Shown here in pieces: positions 25,679 to 34,919 of a stretch of 43,705 nt of DNA. A program made the position numbers and the translations under genes. Numbering within the stretch: the first letter of the stretch is position 1; the number at the start of each line of letters is the position of its first letter. The notes under the pieces were generated by a model. It was not told the DNA's origin. It saw only the letters and a list, made by a program, of their open reading frames with translations, and did not search any database. Source of the stretch: a bacterium (lineage in GTDB: Bacteria; Bacillota; Bacilli; Lactobacillales; Streptococcaceae). The DNA lies in the NCBI GenBank assembly GCA_905221035.1, contig CAJNBP010000012.1, forward strand, positions 1-43,705. The letters are read 5' to 3'.

Positions 25679-26476
25679 CTAGATATGGTGGAAAGGATTG
25701 GTCGATGCCTGACTAGGCAAGATATCAATATCCCAGCCCTTTTCTTCCTTCCATTGAGTAAGGAGTTCTGCGATTTTTTCTACAAACAGCACTTCTATAT
25801 AGTGGCCTGGATCCAGTGCCAGCAAGCCATCAGACAGCATATCCTGAGCTGTGTGATAGTAAATATCACCAGTGATATAAACATCTGCCCCCTTAGCTAA
25901 AGCATCCTTATAAAATGACTGCCCGCTACCACCACAGATGGCCACTCTTGAAATAGGCTTCTGCAAATCAGTATCTTGATAATGCACCATTCGCAGGCTA
26001 TCTAGACCAAAGACTTGCTTGACATGTTGAGCCAATTCCCCAAATGTCTGAGACTGAATATTTCCAATACGTCCAATTCCACGTTCAGGACCTGTCTCCT
26101 GTAAATAAGTCGTCTCCTCGATGCCTAGCATCTGACAAAACCAGTCATTGAGGCCATTTTCAACGATATCAATATTGGTATGGCTGACATAAACTGCGAT
26201 GTCATGCTTAATCAGGTCGATGTAAATCTGATTTTGCGGACGGTTGGCAACCAAATCCTTGATAGGACGGAAAATCGGCGCGTGCTTGACGATAATCAAG
26301 TCCACACCCTTTTCAATGGCTTCAGCCACCGTCTCTTCTCGAATATCGAGGGCAACCATGACCCTTTGGATATCCTTGTCCAAAGTGCCGATTTGCAGGC
26401 CACGACTGTCTCCCTCCATTGAAAATTCCTGAGGACAAAAGGCTTCATAAGCTTGTATCACTTCACTTGCTAGCAT
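25679..26476 (-). CDS. Nif3-like dinuclear metal-centre protein (DUF34, GTP cyclohydrolase I type 2 homologue)
   Basis: 265 residues. Conserved metal-site segments: VKHAPIFRP (H65), YVSHTNID (H97 and D101 region), and the C-terminal [12 protein letters not shown] with His and Glu ligands. Members form hexameric toroids. The physiological reaction is unsettled. The family name YqfO applies in B. subtilis, where it also neighbours trmK. It overlaps trmK by 14 nt, which implies translational coupling. Confidence 0.92.
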   Translation of the reverse strand: MLASEVIQAYEAFCPQEFSMEGDSRGLQIGTLDKDIQRVMVALDIREETVAEAIEKGVDLIIVKHAPIFRPIKDLVANRPQNQIYIDLIKHDIAVYVSHTNIDIVENGLNDWFCQMLGIEETTYLQETGPERGIGRIGNIQSQTFGELAQHVKQVFGLDSLRMVHYQDTDLQKPISRVAICGGSGQSFYKDALAKGADVYITGDIYYHTAQDMLSDGLLALDPGHYIEVLFVEKIAELLTQWKEEKGWDIDILPSQASTNPFHHI

Positions 26477-27140
26477 GAAGTACCTCCTTGATGGCTTGAA
26501 TTTTATCTACTAGAACTTGACGTTCCTCCAGATTTTTTTCTGGGATTTGTCCGAGGGCAAACTCTAGCTTGGCAGCCTCTTTTTGCCATTTTTGGACAAA
26601 GACTGGACTGACTTCTTTGGACAAGAAGGGGCCAAAGCGGACATCACTGGCTGATAACTTCATTTGTCCCGTTTCCACAACTAGAATTTCATAAAACTTG
26701 CCAGCTTCTTCTAGGATGCTTTCCGCTACAATCTGAAAACCATTGTCTTGCAACCAAATACGCAAGTCGTCTTCACGATTATTAGGCTGGAGGATCAAAC
26801 GCTCTACATTAGCCAGCTTGTCCAAGCCTTCTTCTAATATAGTGGCAATCAAACGCCCCCCCATACCTGCAATGGTGATGACAGACACTTGGTCAGCCTC
26901 TTCAAAGGCTGCCAAGCCATTGGCTAAACGAACCTGGATTTTCTCCTTTAAGCCGTGAGCCTCAACATTTTTAACCGCAGACTGGTAGGGACCTTCCACC
27001 ACCTCGCCTGCAATGGCACTTTTGATCTGTCCTCTTTCAACCAACTCGATAGGCAGATAAGCATGGTCACTCCCCACATCTAGTAAAATGGCCCCTTGGG
27101 GAACAAAGGAAGCCACCAATTCTAATCTCTTTGAAATCAT
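26463..27140 (-). CDS. trmK: tRNA (adenine(22)-N(1))-methyltransferase TrmK
   Basis: 225 residues, SAM-dependent Rossmann fold with [16 protein letters not shown] (19-34) as motif [16 protein letters not shown] in the centre and [14 protein letters not shown] as the conserved post-motif. It methylates A22 in the D-loop of tRNAs. First gene of the operon. The promoter is an extended -10 TGG-TATAAT (27174-27179), with no good -35 seen. The 238-bp gap to the divergent helicase gene has no other feature I can support. Confidence 0.94.
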   Translation of the reverse strand: MISKRLELVASFVPQGAILLDVGSDHAYLPIELVERGQIKSAIAGEVVEGPYQSAVKNVEAHGLKEKIQVRLANGLAAFEEADQVSVITIAGMGGRLIATILEEGLDKLANVERLILQPNNREDDLRIWLQDNGFQIVAESILEEAGKFYEILVVETGQMKLSASDVRFGPFLSKEVSPVFVQKWQKEAAKLEFALGQIPEKNLEERQVLVDKIQAIKEVLHASK

Positions 27141-27378
27141 CTTCTCTCACTTTCCAAAACTCTGTTACCTCTTATTATACCACATTTCAATCCTCAACTT
27201 TCCAGTAATATAAGTAGGTCCAGCGAAAGAAGTTTCAATGGCCTAACGCAATAGATAGATTCACTTGAAAGATTTACAATCAAGAGAAACTCTTTCTTTT
27301 TCCCATCCCTATCAAGATGCAATTTATGTAAGATAAATCTATTCTTTTCCTATAAAATCTGATAAGATAGAGGAAAGA

Positions 27379-30300
27379 ATGATTAAAACAGAGGTTACTT
27401 CAATGACGGTTCCCGATAGACTACCTGCTCGTATGAGAATGGATGGACGAACTATTTTCCAACAGATAAAAAGCTATTTTGATACTGAAAACAAAGAATA
27501 TTTTAAGCATCCCAATACCTATAATGGCATCTCCATGTATCTGGAACCCAACATCCTGACCAGTATGGAGCACTTCGATTTGACTGGCTTTCATTGCGAA
27601 TGTAATGATTTCCAAGATCAGGAAGTCTGTAAACACTGGGTTGCCATGGATCTCTACTTTCGTAGTCTCCCCCAAGTTATTCAAGAACGTATTCGTAAAT
27701 CTAGTCATAAACCAAGTTTTGCCAGCCAACTGATTCCTACCTTACCATCTGATGAACTCCAAGACGAACTGGTAGAAGAAAAAGCGTCGGCGCCTTTACT
27801 TGCCCTTCATGGACAAGTTGAAATCCGAAATCATAGCCTAGCTTGGACCCTAAAACTACAGGTTGAACAAGCTTCTCGTGCCTATGTTATCAAGGATATA
27901 GCCCACTTCATCTTTCTCATTTTTCAACAGGAAGATTACTTTGTTTCACAGAAAATCGGGACAATTAACTTATCATTAGACCAGTTTAATCAGGCGTCCC
28001 AAAACCTACTCCTCTATATCAAAAAATATTTCATCGATAGAAATGAACATTCTTATTTCAACTTCGGTTACGATATTAGCCCTAGAGATTGTGGACGCTA
28101 TTTAGAGGCTCCTGTTAGCTATTTAAACGACCTCGTCCCACTTTTTCAAGCTTTGGACGTCTTCCAATATGTAACCTCAAAGGCCGAATACCCTCTTATA
28201 TTCTTAGATGATAGTCCCTTTATCCCAGAAGAAGAAATTTTTAAAGTTGTCAAATCTGATAACCATTATGAAATCATCAATACAACTTATTTTGGTTTCA
28301 TTATTCAAAACAAACTTTGGATTCGGCACAATCACTTCCACATCATCAAAAAAGAGCACCGTTACTTTTTAGATAAATTAGCTACTTGGATCTACCATTA
28401 TCAGGAAAGTTCTCCTCTTATCTTTTCAAAGGAAAATAAGGCTGAACTCATGCAAATCTGTAATATCATCTCAAACTATGTTCCTATCAGTATCCCAGAT
28501 GAATTACAAATCCATGACTTCATCCCCATCTTTGCCTTCTCCAAGACTAGAAATGAAATTGCCCTCAACATGGTGTGGTCGTTTGGAGAAAAACAAGTCC
28601 ATTCTAAACAAGGTCTCCTAACCCTCCCCTATACTTACCAAGCTAGCAAAGCCAGAAAAATCTATCATCAACTGCTTTCTGCTGGTTTCAAAGAGGAATT
28701 TCATAGTCTTTCTAAAATCAAAGTCGTTGATTTCTTCCTAAAAGAACTACCCCGTTTTCGTACTCTGGGTCAAGTTCAACTAGATAAATCGCTTGAAAAA
28801 CTCTTAGTAGAAGATCCTGCTGTCATTGACATTTTTGACGACGAAGGCTTCCTTTCAGTTCAGTTTGATTTTTCTATGATTTCAGAAGATGAGGTTGAAA
28901 AGGCTATCCAAGCTTTATGGAATCAAGAAAGCCACTACCAAACCAAGCAAGGAAAGGTTCTAGTCTTTGACGATGAAAGTCTCAAGGTTGCCCAAAGTCT
29001 CCAAGATCTTCGCGCTAAATTTTCAGACGGAAAAATCAAGATGCACAAATCTCGTGCCTTTAGCCTTTCTGAAACTTTCAAAGACAATGAGCATGTCAAT
29101 TTTTCTCGTGATTTCCAAAAAATGGCTTATGACCTGACCCACCCTGAAGAATTTGATATCAAGCCTTATGAAGTCAAGACCAAACTCCGCTCCTATCAAA
29201 AAGAAGGAGTTAAGTGGCTGAGTATGCTGGATCATTATCATTTTGGGGGAATCCTGGCGGACGACATGGGGCTAGGGAAAACCTTGCAAACTATCACTCT
29301 TCTGGAAGCCAACCTTAAACTAGACCAGAAAGTTCTTATCCTAGCTCCAGCCAGCCTTCTTTATAATTGGAAGGAAGAATTCCGAAAATTTGTACCTCAC
29401 AAACAGGTTGAAGTAGCCTATGGCACAAAAACTGAGCGTATCAAACAAATTGAAAAATCTGCCACTATCACTATTACAAGCTATCCATCTTTTCGATCTG
29501 ACCTTGAATACTATCAAAAGCAGTCTTACGACTACCTCATCTTAGATGAAGCACAGATGATAAAAAATAGTCAGACCAAAACAGCACAAGCTTTGAGAGA
29601 ATTTGATGTCAAAACCTGCTATGCCCTATCTGGAACTCCTATCGAAAACCGTCTCGAAGAGATTTGGTCTATTTTCCAGATAGTATTACCAGGACTCCTA
29701 CCAAGTAAAAAGGAATTTTCAAAATTGTCACCTCAACTCGTTGCTAAACTGATTCAACCTTTTGTCCTACGTAGGAAAAAAGACGAAGTTCTGACAGAAT
29801 TGCCTGAACTGAGCGAGCACCTCTACAGCAATGAACTCAGCAGTTCACAAAAAACGCTCTATCTAGCTCAACTTCGACGCATGCAAGAAATGGTTGCAGG
29901 AGCCAGCGCTGATGAGATTAAACGTCATAAAATTGAAATCTTAGCAGGACTGACCCGACTCAGACAAATCTGTAATACCCCAGCTCTCTTTTTAGAAGAC
30001 TACACAGGGGATAGTGGAAAAATGGACAGCTTATTCGAGCTCCTAGACACCATTCGTAAAAAAGGATCACGACCACTTATCTTTTCACAATTCACCTCTA
30101 TGCTTAATCTCATTGAGCAAGAACTTGAGAAAAAAGAAATGTCTCACTTTAAAATAACAGGACAAACACCTTCAGATAAACGTCAAGAAATGGTTAATCT
30201 CTTCAATCAGGGAGAAAAAGACTGCTTCCTCATTTCCCTAAAAGCAGGTGGAACAGGACTGAATCTAACAGGAGCTGATACCGTCATCCTCTGTGACCTC

Positions 30301-30525
30301 TGGTGGAATCCAGCAGTCGAGATGCAAGCCATCGGACGAAGCCACCGCCTTGGCCAGACCAAACAAGTCGATGTCTATCGCCTCATCACCCTTGGAACCA
30401 TAGAGGAAAAAATCCAAGAACTCCAAGAAAGTAAAAAAGAACTCTTCAACACCGTCCTTGAAGGACAAGAAAGCAGAAGCAATCTGAGCGTTGATGATAT
30501 TAAAGAAATCTTGGGTGTTGAATAA
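27379..30525 (+). CDS. SWIM-domain SNF2-family helicase (RapA-like DEAD/DEAH protein)
   Basis: 1048 residues. A SWIM zinc finger lies at C73-x-C75...C84-x-H86, then a SNF2-associated region (about 100-590). The SNF2 ATPase has GGILADDMGLGKTLQT (Walker A near 632), LDEAQ (near 722) and SGTPIENR. The helicase C-domain carries FSQFTSMLN and KAGGTGLNLTGAD...QAIGRSHRLGQ. Such proteins translocate on double-stranded nucleic acid and may remodel RNA polymerase or nucleoid complexes. The bacterial SWIM-SNF2 role is not defined. GAGGA precedes ATG 27379. A later ATG (MTVPDRLPARMRMDG) is a possible alternative. It is monocistronic with its own terminator. Confidence 0.92.
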   Translation: MIKTEVTSMTVPDRLPARMRMDGRTIFQQIKSYFDTENKEYFKHPNTYNGISMYLEPNILTSMEHFDLTGFHCECNDFQDQEVCKHWVAMDLYFRSLPQVIQERIRKSSHKPSFASQLIPTLPSDELQDELVEEKASAPLLALHGQVEIRNHSLAWTLKLQVEQASRAYVIKDIAHFIFLIFQQEDYFVSQKIGTINLSLDQFNQASQNLLLYIKKYFIDRNEHSYFNFGYDISPRDCGRYLEAPVSYLNDLVPLFQALDVFQYVTSKAEYPLIFLDDSPFIPEEEIFKVVKSDNHYEIINTTYFGFIIQNKLWIRHNHFHIIKKEHRYFLDKLATWIYHYQESSPLIFSKENKAELMQICNIISNYVPISIPDELQIHDFIPIFAFSKTRNEIALNMVWSFGEKQVHSKQGLLTLPYTYQASKARKIYHQLLSAGFKEEFHSLSKIKVVDFFLKELPRFRTLGQVQLDKSLEKLLVEDPAVIDIFDDEGFLSVQFDFSMISEDEVEKAIQALWNQESHYQTKQGKVLVFDDESLKVAQSLQDLRAKFSDGKIKMHKSRAFSLSETFKDNEHVNFSRDFQKMAYDLTHPEEFDIKPYEVKTKLRSYQKEGVKWLSMLDHYHFGGILADDMGLGKTLQTITLLEANLKLDQKVLILAPASLLYNWKEEFRKFVPHKQVEVAYGTKTERIKQIEKSATITITSYPSFRSDLEYYQKQSYDYLILDEAQMIKNSQTKTAQALREFDVKTCYALSGTPIENRLEEIWSIFQIVLPGLLPSKKEFSKLSPQLVAKLIQPFVLRRKKDEVLTELPELSEHLYSNELSSSQKTLYLAQLRRMQEMVAGASADEIKRHKIEILAGLTRLRQICNTPALFLEDYTGDSGKMDSLFELLDTIRKKGSRPLIFSQFTSMLNLIEQELEKKEMSHFKITGQTPSDKRQEMVNLFNQGEKDCFLISLKAGGTGLNLTGADTVILCDLWWNPAVEMQAIGRSHRLGQTKQVDVYRLITLGTIEEKIQELQESKKELFNTVLEGQESRSNLSVDDIKEILGVE

Positions 30526-30528
30526 ACG

Positions 30529-30576
30529 AAAAAGAACTAGAGTAACCACACTTAGTGGATTTATCTAGTTCTTTTT
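30529..30576 (+). terminator. Terminator of the SNF2 helicase gene
   Basis: AAAAAGAACTAGA (30529-30541) pairs with TCTAGTTCTTTTT (30564-30576). An inner CCAC/GTGG hairpin sits in the loop. Confidence 0.85.
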
Positions 30577-30678
30577 AGGTTACAGACTTTCCTCGTCCTC
30601 CTATGAACTCTATATGCCTTACCATCACGTTTCTATTCGTATAGATACGATTTTGCCATCCCTTCATCTGACAGTTTT

Positions 30679-30780
30679 TATACTGAAAAGCGAACTAGGG
30701 AGCTAAACACAGGTTGCTCAAAGCACTGCTTTGAAATTGCAGATATAACTGATCTGGTTTGAAGAGATTTTCGAAGATTA
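30679..30780 (-). repeat. Degenerate BOX-like element
   Basis: Read on the minus strand it begins TCTTCGAAAATCTCTTCAAA and ends TTTAGCTCCCTAGTTCG...TTCAGTA, matching the outer parts of BOX elements. The middle CAAAGCAGTGCTTTGAG dyad also occurs in BOX copies. The CGTCAGCGTCGCC core is lost. It lies in the 439-bp gap between the helicase and P-type ATPase genes; the rest of that gap holds the two terminators, the ORF relic and unassigned sequence. Confidence 0.65.
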
Positions 30781-30805
30781 TTATTTCTTGCGTCAAACTT
30801 CAAAT

Positions 30806-30928
30806 AGTCTAACCACAGACATTTGGATCTGCTACCTCAATCCAAGCAGGCTTGAGAATCACTCTTGGGTTCACCGATAGATAATAGACACGTAGGCCTT
30901 GCACATCAGATCTACGATAGATCCATCG
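30806..30928 (-). pseudogene. Possible remnant of a coding sequence of unknown origin
   Basis: One minus-strand frame is open for about 40 codons (starts RWIYRRSDVQGLRVYYLS and ends WIEVADPNVCG, then TAG). It has no start codon with an RBS and lies just after the ATPase terminator. The composition looks coding-like, but I do not recognise the family. Confidence 0.25.
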
Positions 30929-30930
30929 TA

Positions 30931-30962
30931 TAAAAAACCGCAATCCACAGATTGCAGCCTTT
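30931..30962 (-). terminator. Terminator of the P-type ATPase gene
   Basis: On the minus strand CTGCAATC and GATTGCGG pair around TGTG (with one T-G pair), followed by TTTTTTATA. The stem lies directly after the ATPase stop. Confidence 0.85.
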
Positions 30963-30964
30963 CT

Positions 30965-33313
30965 TTATTTTCTGGCTTGATAGCGACTTGTCAGGATGAA
31001 AATTACGGTAAAGACCAGCATCATGACACCATAGATAGGCAATGTTTGTCCTGTTAATGTCGAAATTTCAAGCAGTTCTTGAATCCTTGGGAAGAGAGCT
31101 GTAGCTAGGAAGCCTCCTACTGACCAGACAATCAAGAGGACTCGCCAGAGTGTAAATGGCATACAGGCTCTAAATACAGATAAGAAACCAATAGACCCAA
31201 GTAAGTAATAGAGGAGGGTTGAGATTTCTATATCAGACCAACCTTGACTACTTCCAAATAGTTTCACAAAGAGGACGCTAAAGACGACCATGAGAGCACT
31301 TGGTAGGGCACGAAGCATGGATCTTCTGAGGAAGTTTGGCTCAACAGGTTTGATATTTCGTTCAAAAGTCAGAACGAATGGTGGGAAACCTTCCACAAAT
31401 TGATCGATCATGGTAATCTGGATCGGAATGAAGGGGAAAATCAAGATCCACTCTGACCGCCCTAGAAGAGCACTGGCGATACAGATGACTGCTAACAAGA
31501 AGGAATAGATGGTCTTAATCAAGAAAATCGGTGCGATATGGGCAATGTTATTGACCACACGACGGCCTTCAAAGAGAATCTCAGGAACATCATTAAAGTC
31601 AGAGTTCAAGAGAACCAGATTAGCAATCTGACGAGTCGCAGGATCTCCCTCAGCCATCACGATAGAACAATCCGCCTCACGAAGGGCCAGGATATCATTA
31701 ACTCCATCCCCTGTCATAGCTGTTGTATGCCCTGCTTTTTTCAGAGTTTGGATGATGAGTTTCTTTTGATGAGGGGAAACACGTCCGAAAATAGCTGTCT
31801 CCTCCGCCATAGCAATCAATTCCTCATCCTCGATTTTCGAGCAATCTACATAGCTGTGGTAGTCCGCAAAACCAGCCTTCTGGGCAATGCTGGATACAGT
31901 GACTGGATTGTCCCCAGAAATGATTTTGAGGCCCACTTCCTGAGAACGGAGATAGTCCAGCGTCTCTGCTGCTCCCTCTCGAATCGGGTCCAAGATTTCC
32001 AGCAAGGCTAGAGCCTGAATATCAGATGGTTTCTGCGGCTTGTGATGGTCTAATTTCTCCTGACTGAGAGCTAAGACCAAGACACGTGAACCTCTCTCCA
32101 AGGCCTCTCTGGCTTCTGGGACCTCAGAATCCAGCAACATCTCAGGCGCCCCTAAGAAAACTGTCCCTAGCCCTTCCAACTCCATAGCCCCCCACTTACG
32201 GTCGCTAGAGAAAGGAAGATTCGAAAGCATAGGATAGGCTACTTGACCTTGGAAACGCTGGCGAATGGCTTGGGCAGTTGGATTTTTATCCTCACTGTGA
32301 TCTATGTAGCTGGCCAAAATGCTGGCAATAGTCTCTTCACCATAAGTTGCCGTCAGCGGAAGAACAGCCTCCACCTGCATCTTTCCTTGGGTGATGGTGC
32401 CCGTCTTATCCAGACAGAGCATATCCACGCGCGCCAAGGTCTCAACAGAGTACATCTCCTGAACCAAGACCTTTTTCAAGCCCAGCTTAATAACCGCAGT
32501 CAAGAGCGACGTAATGGTCAAAAGGGCAATTCCCTTGGGCAACATCCCCAAAAGGGCTGTCGACGAATTTACAACGGATGACTTGAGAGGCAAGCCCTTT
32601 AAAATCAAGGCTTCTAGCAAGAGAGCTAGACCAAAGGGAATGATAATCTTCCCAGTAAAACCAGCTAGCTTGTCCAGCGATTTCATGATACGGGAGTTGA
32701 TTGGTTTAACGGTCTTGGCTTCTAGCATGAGTTTGGCAGCATAATTGTCTGCCCCGACATGGTGAACTTGAGCCAAAACTGACCCACTGGCTAAGAAACT
32801 TCCAGACAAAAGTAAGGCATCAACTTCCTTTTGCACCAAATCACTCTCACCGGTCAACATGGCTTCATTGACTTCCGCAAAACCTTCTAAAACCAAGGCA
32901 TCACTGGGAATCTGCTCCCCAGCAGACAAACGAATGACATCTCCTAGCACCAATTCTTCAGGATTCAGAGCCACTTCTTGGCCATCACGAATAGTCTTGA
33001 CCTTTTCCTTGGTCATGAGATTGAGCTTGTCCACCATGTGTTTAGCCCGCAGCTCGGTCATAATCCCAGAAAAAGCGTTAAAGCAGATAACAGCAAAAAA
33101 GACCAAATTGCTCCAAGCCTGCACAAAGGCTAGTGCCAAAGCAATGGCAAAGTTCAAAGCGTTAAAAAGGGTAAAGACATTTCGTTTGATGATTTGCCAA
33201 GTGCTGGTGCTGGCCGAAGCAGTAAAATCATTGACCAAGCCCTTAGTCTGTCTTTCCTTGACTTCTCTTTGGGTTAATCCCATAATCTTATTTTTATCCA
33301 TAAATTCTATCAT
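30965..33313 (-). CDS. Cation-translocating P-type ATPase (CtpE-like P2 family)
   Basis: 782 residues. Actuator TGES at 154-157, phosphorylation site D302 in DKTGTIT, TGDGVND hinge near 540, and about ten membrane helices. Helix 4 reads LLGMLPKGIALLT, and the following ...VLVQEMYSVETLARVDMLCLDKTGT matches the CtpE group, where mycobacterial CtpE is linked to calcium uptake. K in place of E in the P(E)G motif differs from classic Ca-ATPases, so the ion is uncertain. No SD precedes the first ATG (33313) or the in-frame ATGs at codons 5 and 11, so the start is the least certain part. It is transcribed alone with a clear terminator. Confidence 0.88.
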   Translation of the reverse strand: MIEFMDKNKIMGLTQREVKERQTKGLVNDFTASASTSTWQIIKRNVFTLFNALNFAIALALAFVQAWSNLVFFAVICFNAFSGIMTELRAKHMVDKLNLMTKEKVKTIRDGQEVALNPEELVLGDVIRLSAGEQIPSDALVLEGFAEVNEAMLTGESDLVQKEVDALLLSGSFLASGSVLAQVHHVGADNYAAKLMLEAKTVKPINSRIMKSLDKLAGFTGKIIIPFGLALLLEALILKGLPLKSSVVNSSTALLGMLPKGIALLTITSLLTAVIKLGLKKVLVQEMYSVETLARVDMLCLDKTGTITQGKMQVEAVLPLTATYGEETIASILASYIDHSEDKNPTAQAIRQRFQGQVAYPMLSNLPFSSDRKWGAMELEGLGTVFLGAPEMLLDSEVPEAREALERGSRVLVLALSQEKLDHHKPQKPSDIQALALLEILDPIREGAAETLDYLRSQEVGLKIISGDNPVTVSSIAQKAGFADYHSYVDCSKIEDEELIAMAEETAIFGRVSPHQKKLIIQTLKKAGHTTAMTGDGVNDILALREADCSIVMAEGDPATRQIANLVLLNSDFNDVPEILFEGRRVVNNIAHIAPIFLIKTIYSFLLAVICIASALLGRSEWILIFPFIPIQITMIDQFVEGFPPFVLTFERNIKPVEPNFLRRSMLRALPSALMVVFSVLFVKLFGSSQGWSDIEISTLLYYLLGSIGFLSVFRACMPFTLWRVLLIVWSVGGFLATALFPRIQELLEISTLTGQTLPIYGVMMLVFTVIFILTSRYQARK

Positions 33314-33375
33314 ATCATTTTTTATGATAGAATACTAATCTCATCCTAAATATACTTATTACAAATGGAAAAAGT

Positions 33376-33404
33376 TTGCCAGCCCTCCTTTGATAAGGTA
33401 TAAT
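33376..33404 (+). promoter_or_regulatory. Promoter of the PlsC-family gene
   Basis: TTGCCA (33376-33381), 17 bp, TATAAT (33399-33404). The leader is about 24 nt to ATG 33435 and holds AAGGAG. Confidence 0.85.
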
Positions 33405-33434
33405 AATAACAAGAAAAGAATCGAAGGAGATAGC

Positions 33435-34184
33435 ATGTTTTATACTTATTTACGTGGATTGGTTGTATTACTCCTATGGTCCATCAATGGCAATGCCCAT
33501 TATCATAATACTGATAAAATTCCTAATCAAGATGAAAATTATATTCTGGTTGCCCCTCACCGTACCTGGTGGGATCCTGTTTACATGGCCTTTGCGACCA
33601 AGCCAAAACAGTTTATCTTTATGGCCAAAAAAGAGCTCTTTACCAACCGTATCTTTGGCTGGTGGATTCGTATGTGTGGCGCTTTTCCTATCGACCGTGA
33701 AAATCCTAGCGCCTCAGCCATCAAATATCCTATCAATGTCCTCAAAAAAAGTGATCGCTCTCTTATCATGTTTCCAAGTGGGAGCCGGCACTCAAACGAT
33801 GTCAAGGGTGGCGTAGCTCTGATTGCCAAAATGGCCAAGGTCCGTATCATGCCGGTTACCTATACAGGTCCCATGACTTTGAAGGGATTAGTTAGCCGTG
33901 AACGTGTCGATATGAACTTTGGAAATCCAATCGATATCTCAGATATCAAGAAAATGAATGATGAAGGCATTGAAACAGTCGCCAATCGTATCCAAGCAGA
34001 ATTTCAACGTTTGGACGAAGAAACGAAACAATGGCACAACGATAAAAAACCAAATCCACTCTGGTGGTTTATCCGCATTCCTGCCCTCATCCTTGCCATT
34101 ATCCTCGCTATCCTAACCATCATCTTTAGCTTTATCGCAAGCTTCGTCTGGAATCCAGATAAGAAGAGAGAGGCTCTTGGTTAA
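33435..34184 (+). CDS. 1-acyl-sn-glycerol-3-phosphate acyltransferase (PlsC family)
   Basis: 249 residues from ATG 33435. The upstream 15 codons of the open frame overlap the -10 and RBS, so they are not translated. Catalytic H42-x4-D47 (APHRTWWDP), followed by FPIDRENPSA, MFPSGSRH and VMPVTYTGPM as further acyltransferase blocks. A hydrophobic helix near residues 215-240 anchors the C-terminus. It makes phosphatidic acid from lysophosphatidate at the membrane. FPSGSRH in place of the usual FPEG(T/S)RS is a divergent block III, so the acceptor could differ. It has its own promoter and terminator. Confidence 0.88.
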   Translation: MFYTYLRGLVVLLLWSINGNAHYHNTDKIPNQDENYILVAPHRTWWDPVYMAFATKPKQFIFMAKKELFTNRIFGWWIRMCGAFPIDRENPSASAIKYPINVLKKSDRSLIMFPSGSRHSNDVKGGVALIAKMAKVRIMPVTYTGPMTLKGLVSRERVDMNFGNPIDISDIKKMNDEGIETVANRIQAEFQRLDEETKQWHNDKKPNPLWWFIRIPALILAIILAILTIIFSFIASFVWNPDKKREALG

Positions 34185-34195
34185 AAAATATAACA

Positions 34196-34228
34196 ATCCC
34201 TTGGCAAAAGCCAAGGGATAATTCTTTT
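34196..34228. terminator. Bidirectional terminator between plsC-like and esterase genes
   Basis: A perfect 10-bp stem ATCCCTTGGC/GCCAAGGGAT around AAAA (34196-34219), with T's on the right (AATTCTTTT) and a less regular T-run on the minus side. Confidence 0.88.
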
Positions 34229-34919
34229 ACTTGATTTTCCATTTTTGAGTCAACCAGCTGGAAAAAGCTAGGAATCGTTCAGCCACTTGCTCATGATGCC
34301 CATAGGGATCAAAGACAAACTGACTAGTCGGATAACGCTTCTGAAGACTAGTATGAATCTGCTCAGCATAGACCGGTGCTTGAGCCAAGCGATTGCTATG
34401 ATTGGCTCCTTCTGTTTGCCCATTCTGTAAATACAGCAAACAGTCCAAATTTTTCACCTTTTCTTCCCTACAGTAAGTCACAAAATCAGGATACCAAAAG
34501 GAACCGCAGATGGAGAAGACACAGGAAACCTTGTCAAAGCTGAAAAGACTGTAGACTGCCGCCAAACCACCTAGTGAATAGCCTCCATAAGCAAGGCAAG
34601 TTTCGTCCATGCGATAAAGCGACTGCAGCTTGTCTAAAAGACCTCCAAATAAATGATCATGATAGGCATTTGCCTGACCGCCAAAATCTGGAGCCCCATC
34701 TCTCAGAGCTGATGTCGCCCAGGGAGTGTAGTCGTCTAGGCGATTTTTAGAAGTCAAGCCCACTAAAATCACAGAATCGGACAGGGATGATAGGAAATCC
34801 AAGTTTCCATCATTCAAGAGAATCGCTGGATAGGTTTGATTGGGGTCGTAGTTAGAAGGAAGGCTGACCTTGACTTGGATTCCTTCCCAATCAAACTCAT
34901 TATTTATTGATAAAGTCAT
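34227..34919 (-). CDS. IroE/Fes-like alpha/beta-hydrolase (probable siderophore esterase)
   Basis: About 230 residues from ATG 34919. The open frame extends to a TTG at 34940. Esterase D-type fold: N-terminal ILLNDGNLDF, nucleophile S115 in GGYSLGGLAAVYS, and a late DPYGHHEQVAERF with the catalytic His. Homologues hydrolyse the ester backbone of catecholate siderophores (enterobactin, bacillibactin, salmochelin). It overlaps the binding-protein gene by 20 nt and is last in the iron-uptake operon. That context supports the role of releasing iron from an imported ferric siderophore. No secretion signal is seen, so it acts in the cytosol. The specific siderophore is inferred only. Confidence 0.82.
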   Translation of the reverse strand: MTLSINNEFDWEGIQVKVSLPSNYDPNQTYPAILLNDGNLDFLSSLSDSVILVGLTSKNRLDDYTPWATSALRDGAPDFGGQANAYHDHLFGGLLDKLQSLYRMDETCLAYGGYSLGGLAAVYSLFSFDKVSCVFSICGSFWYPDFVTYCREEKVKNLDCLLYLQNGQTEGANHSNRLAQAPVYAEQIHTSLQKRYPTSQFVFDPYGHHEQVAERFLAFSSWLTQKWKIK

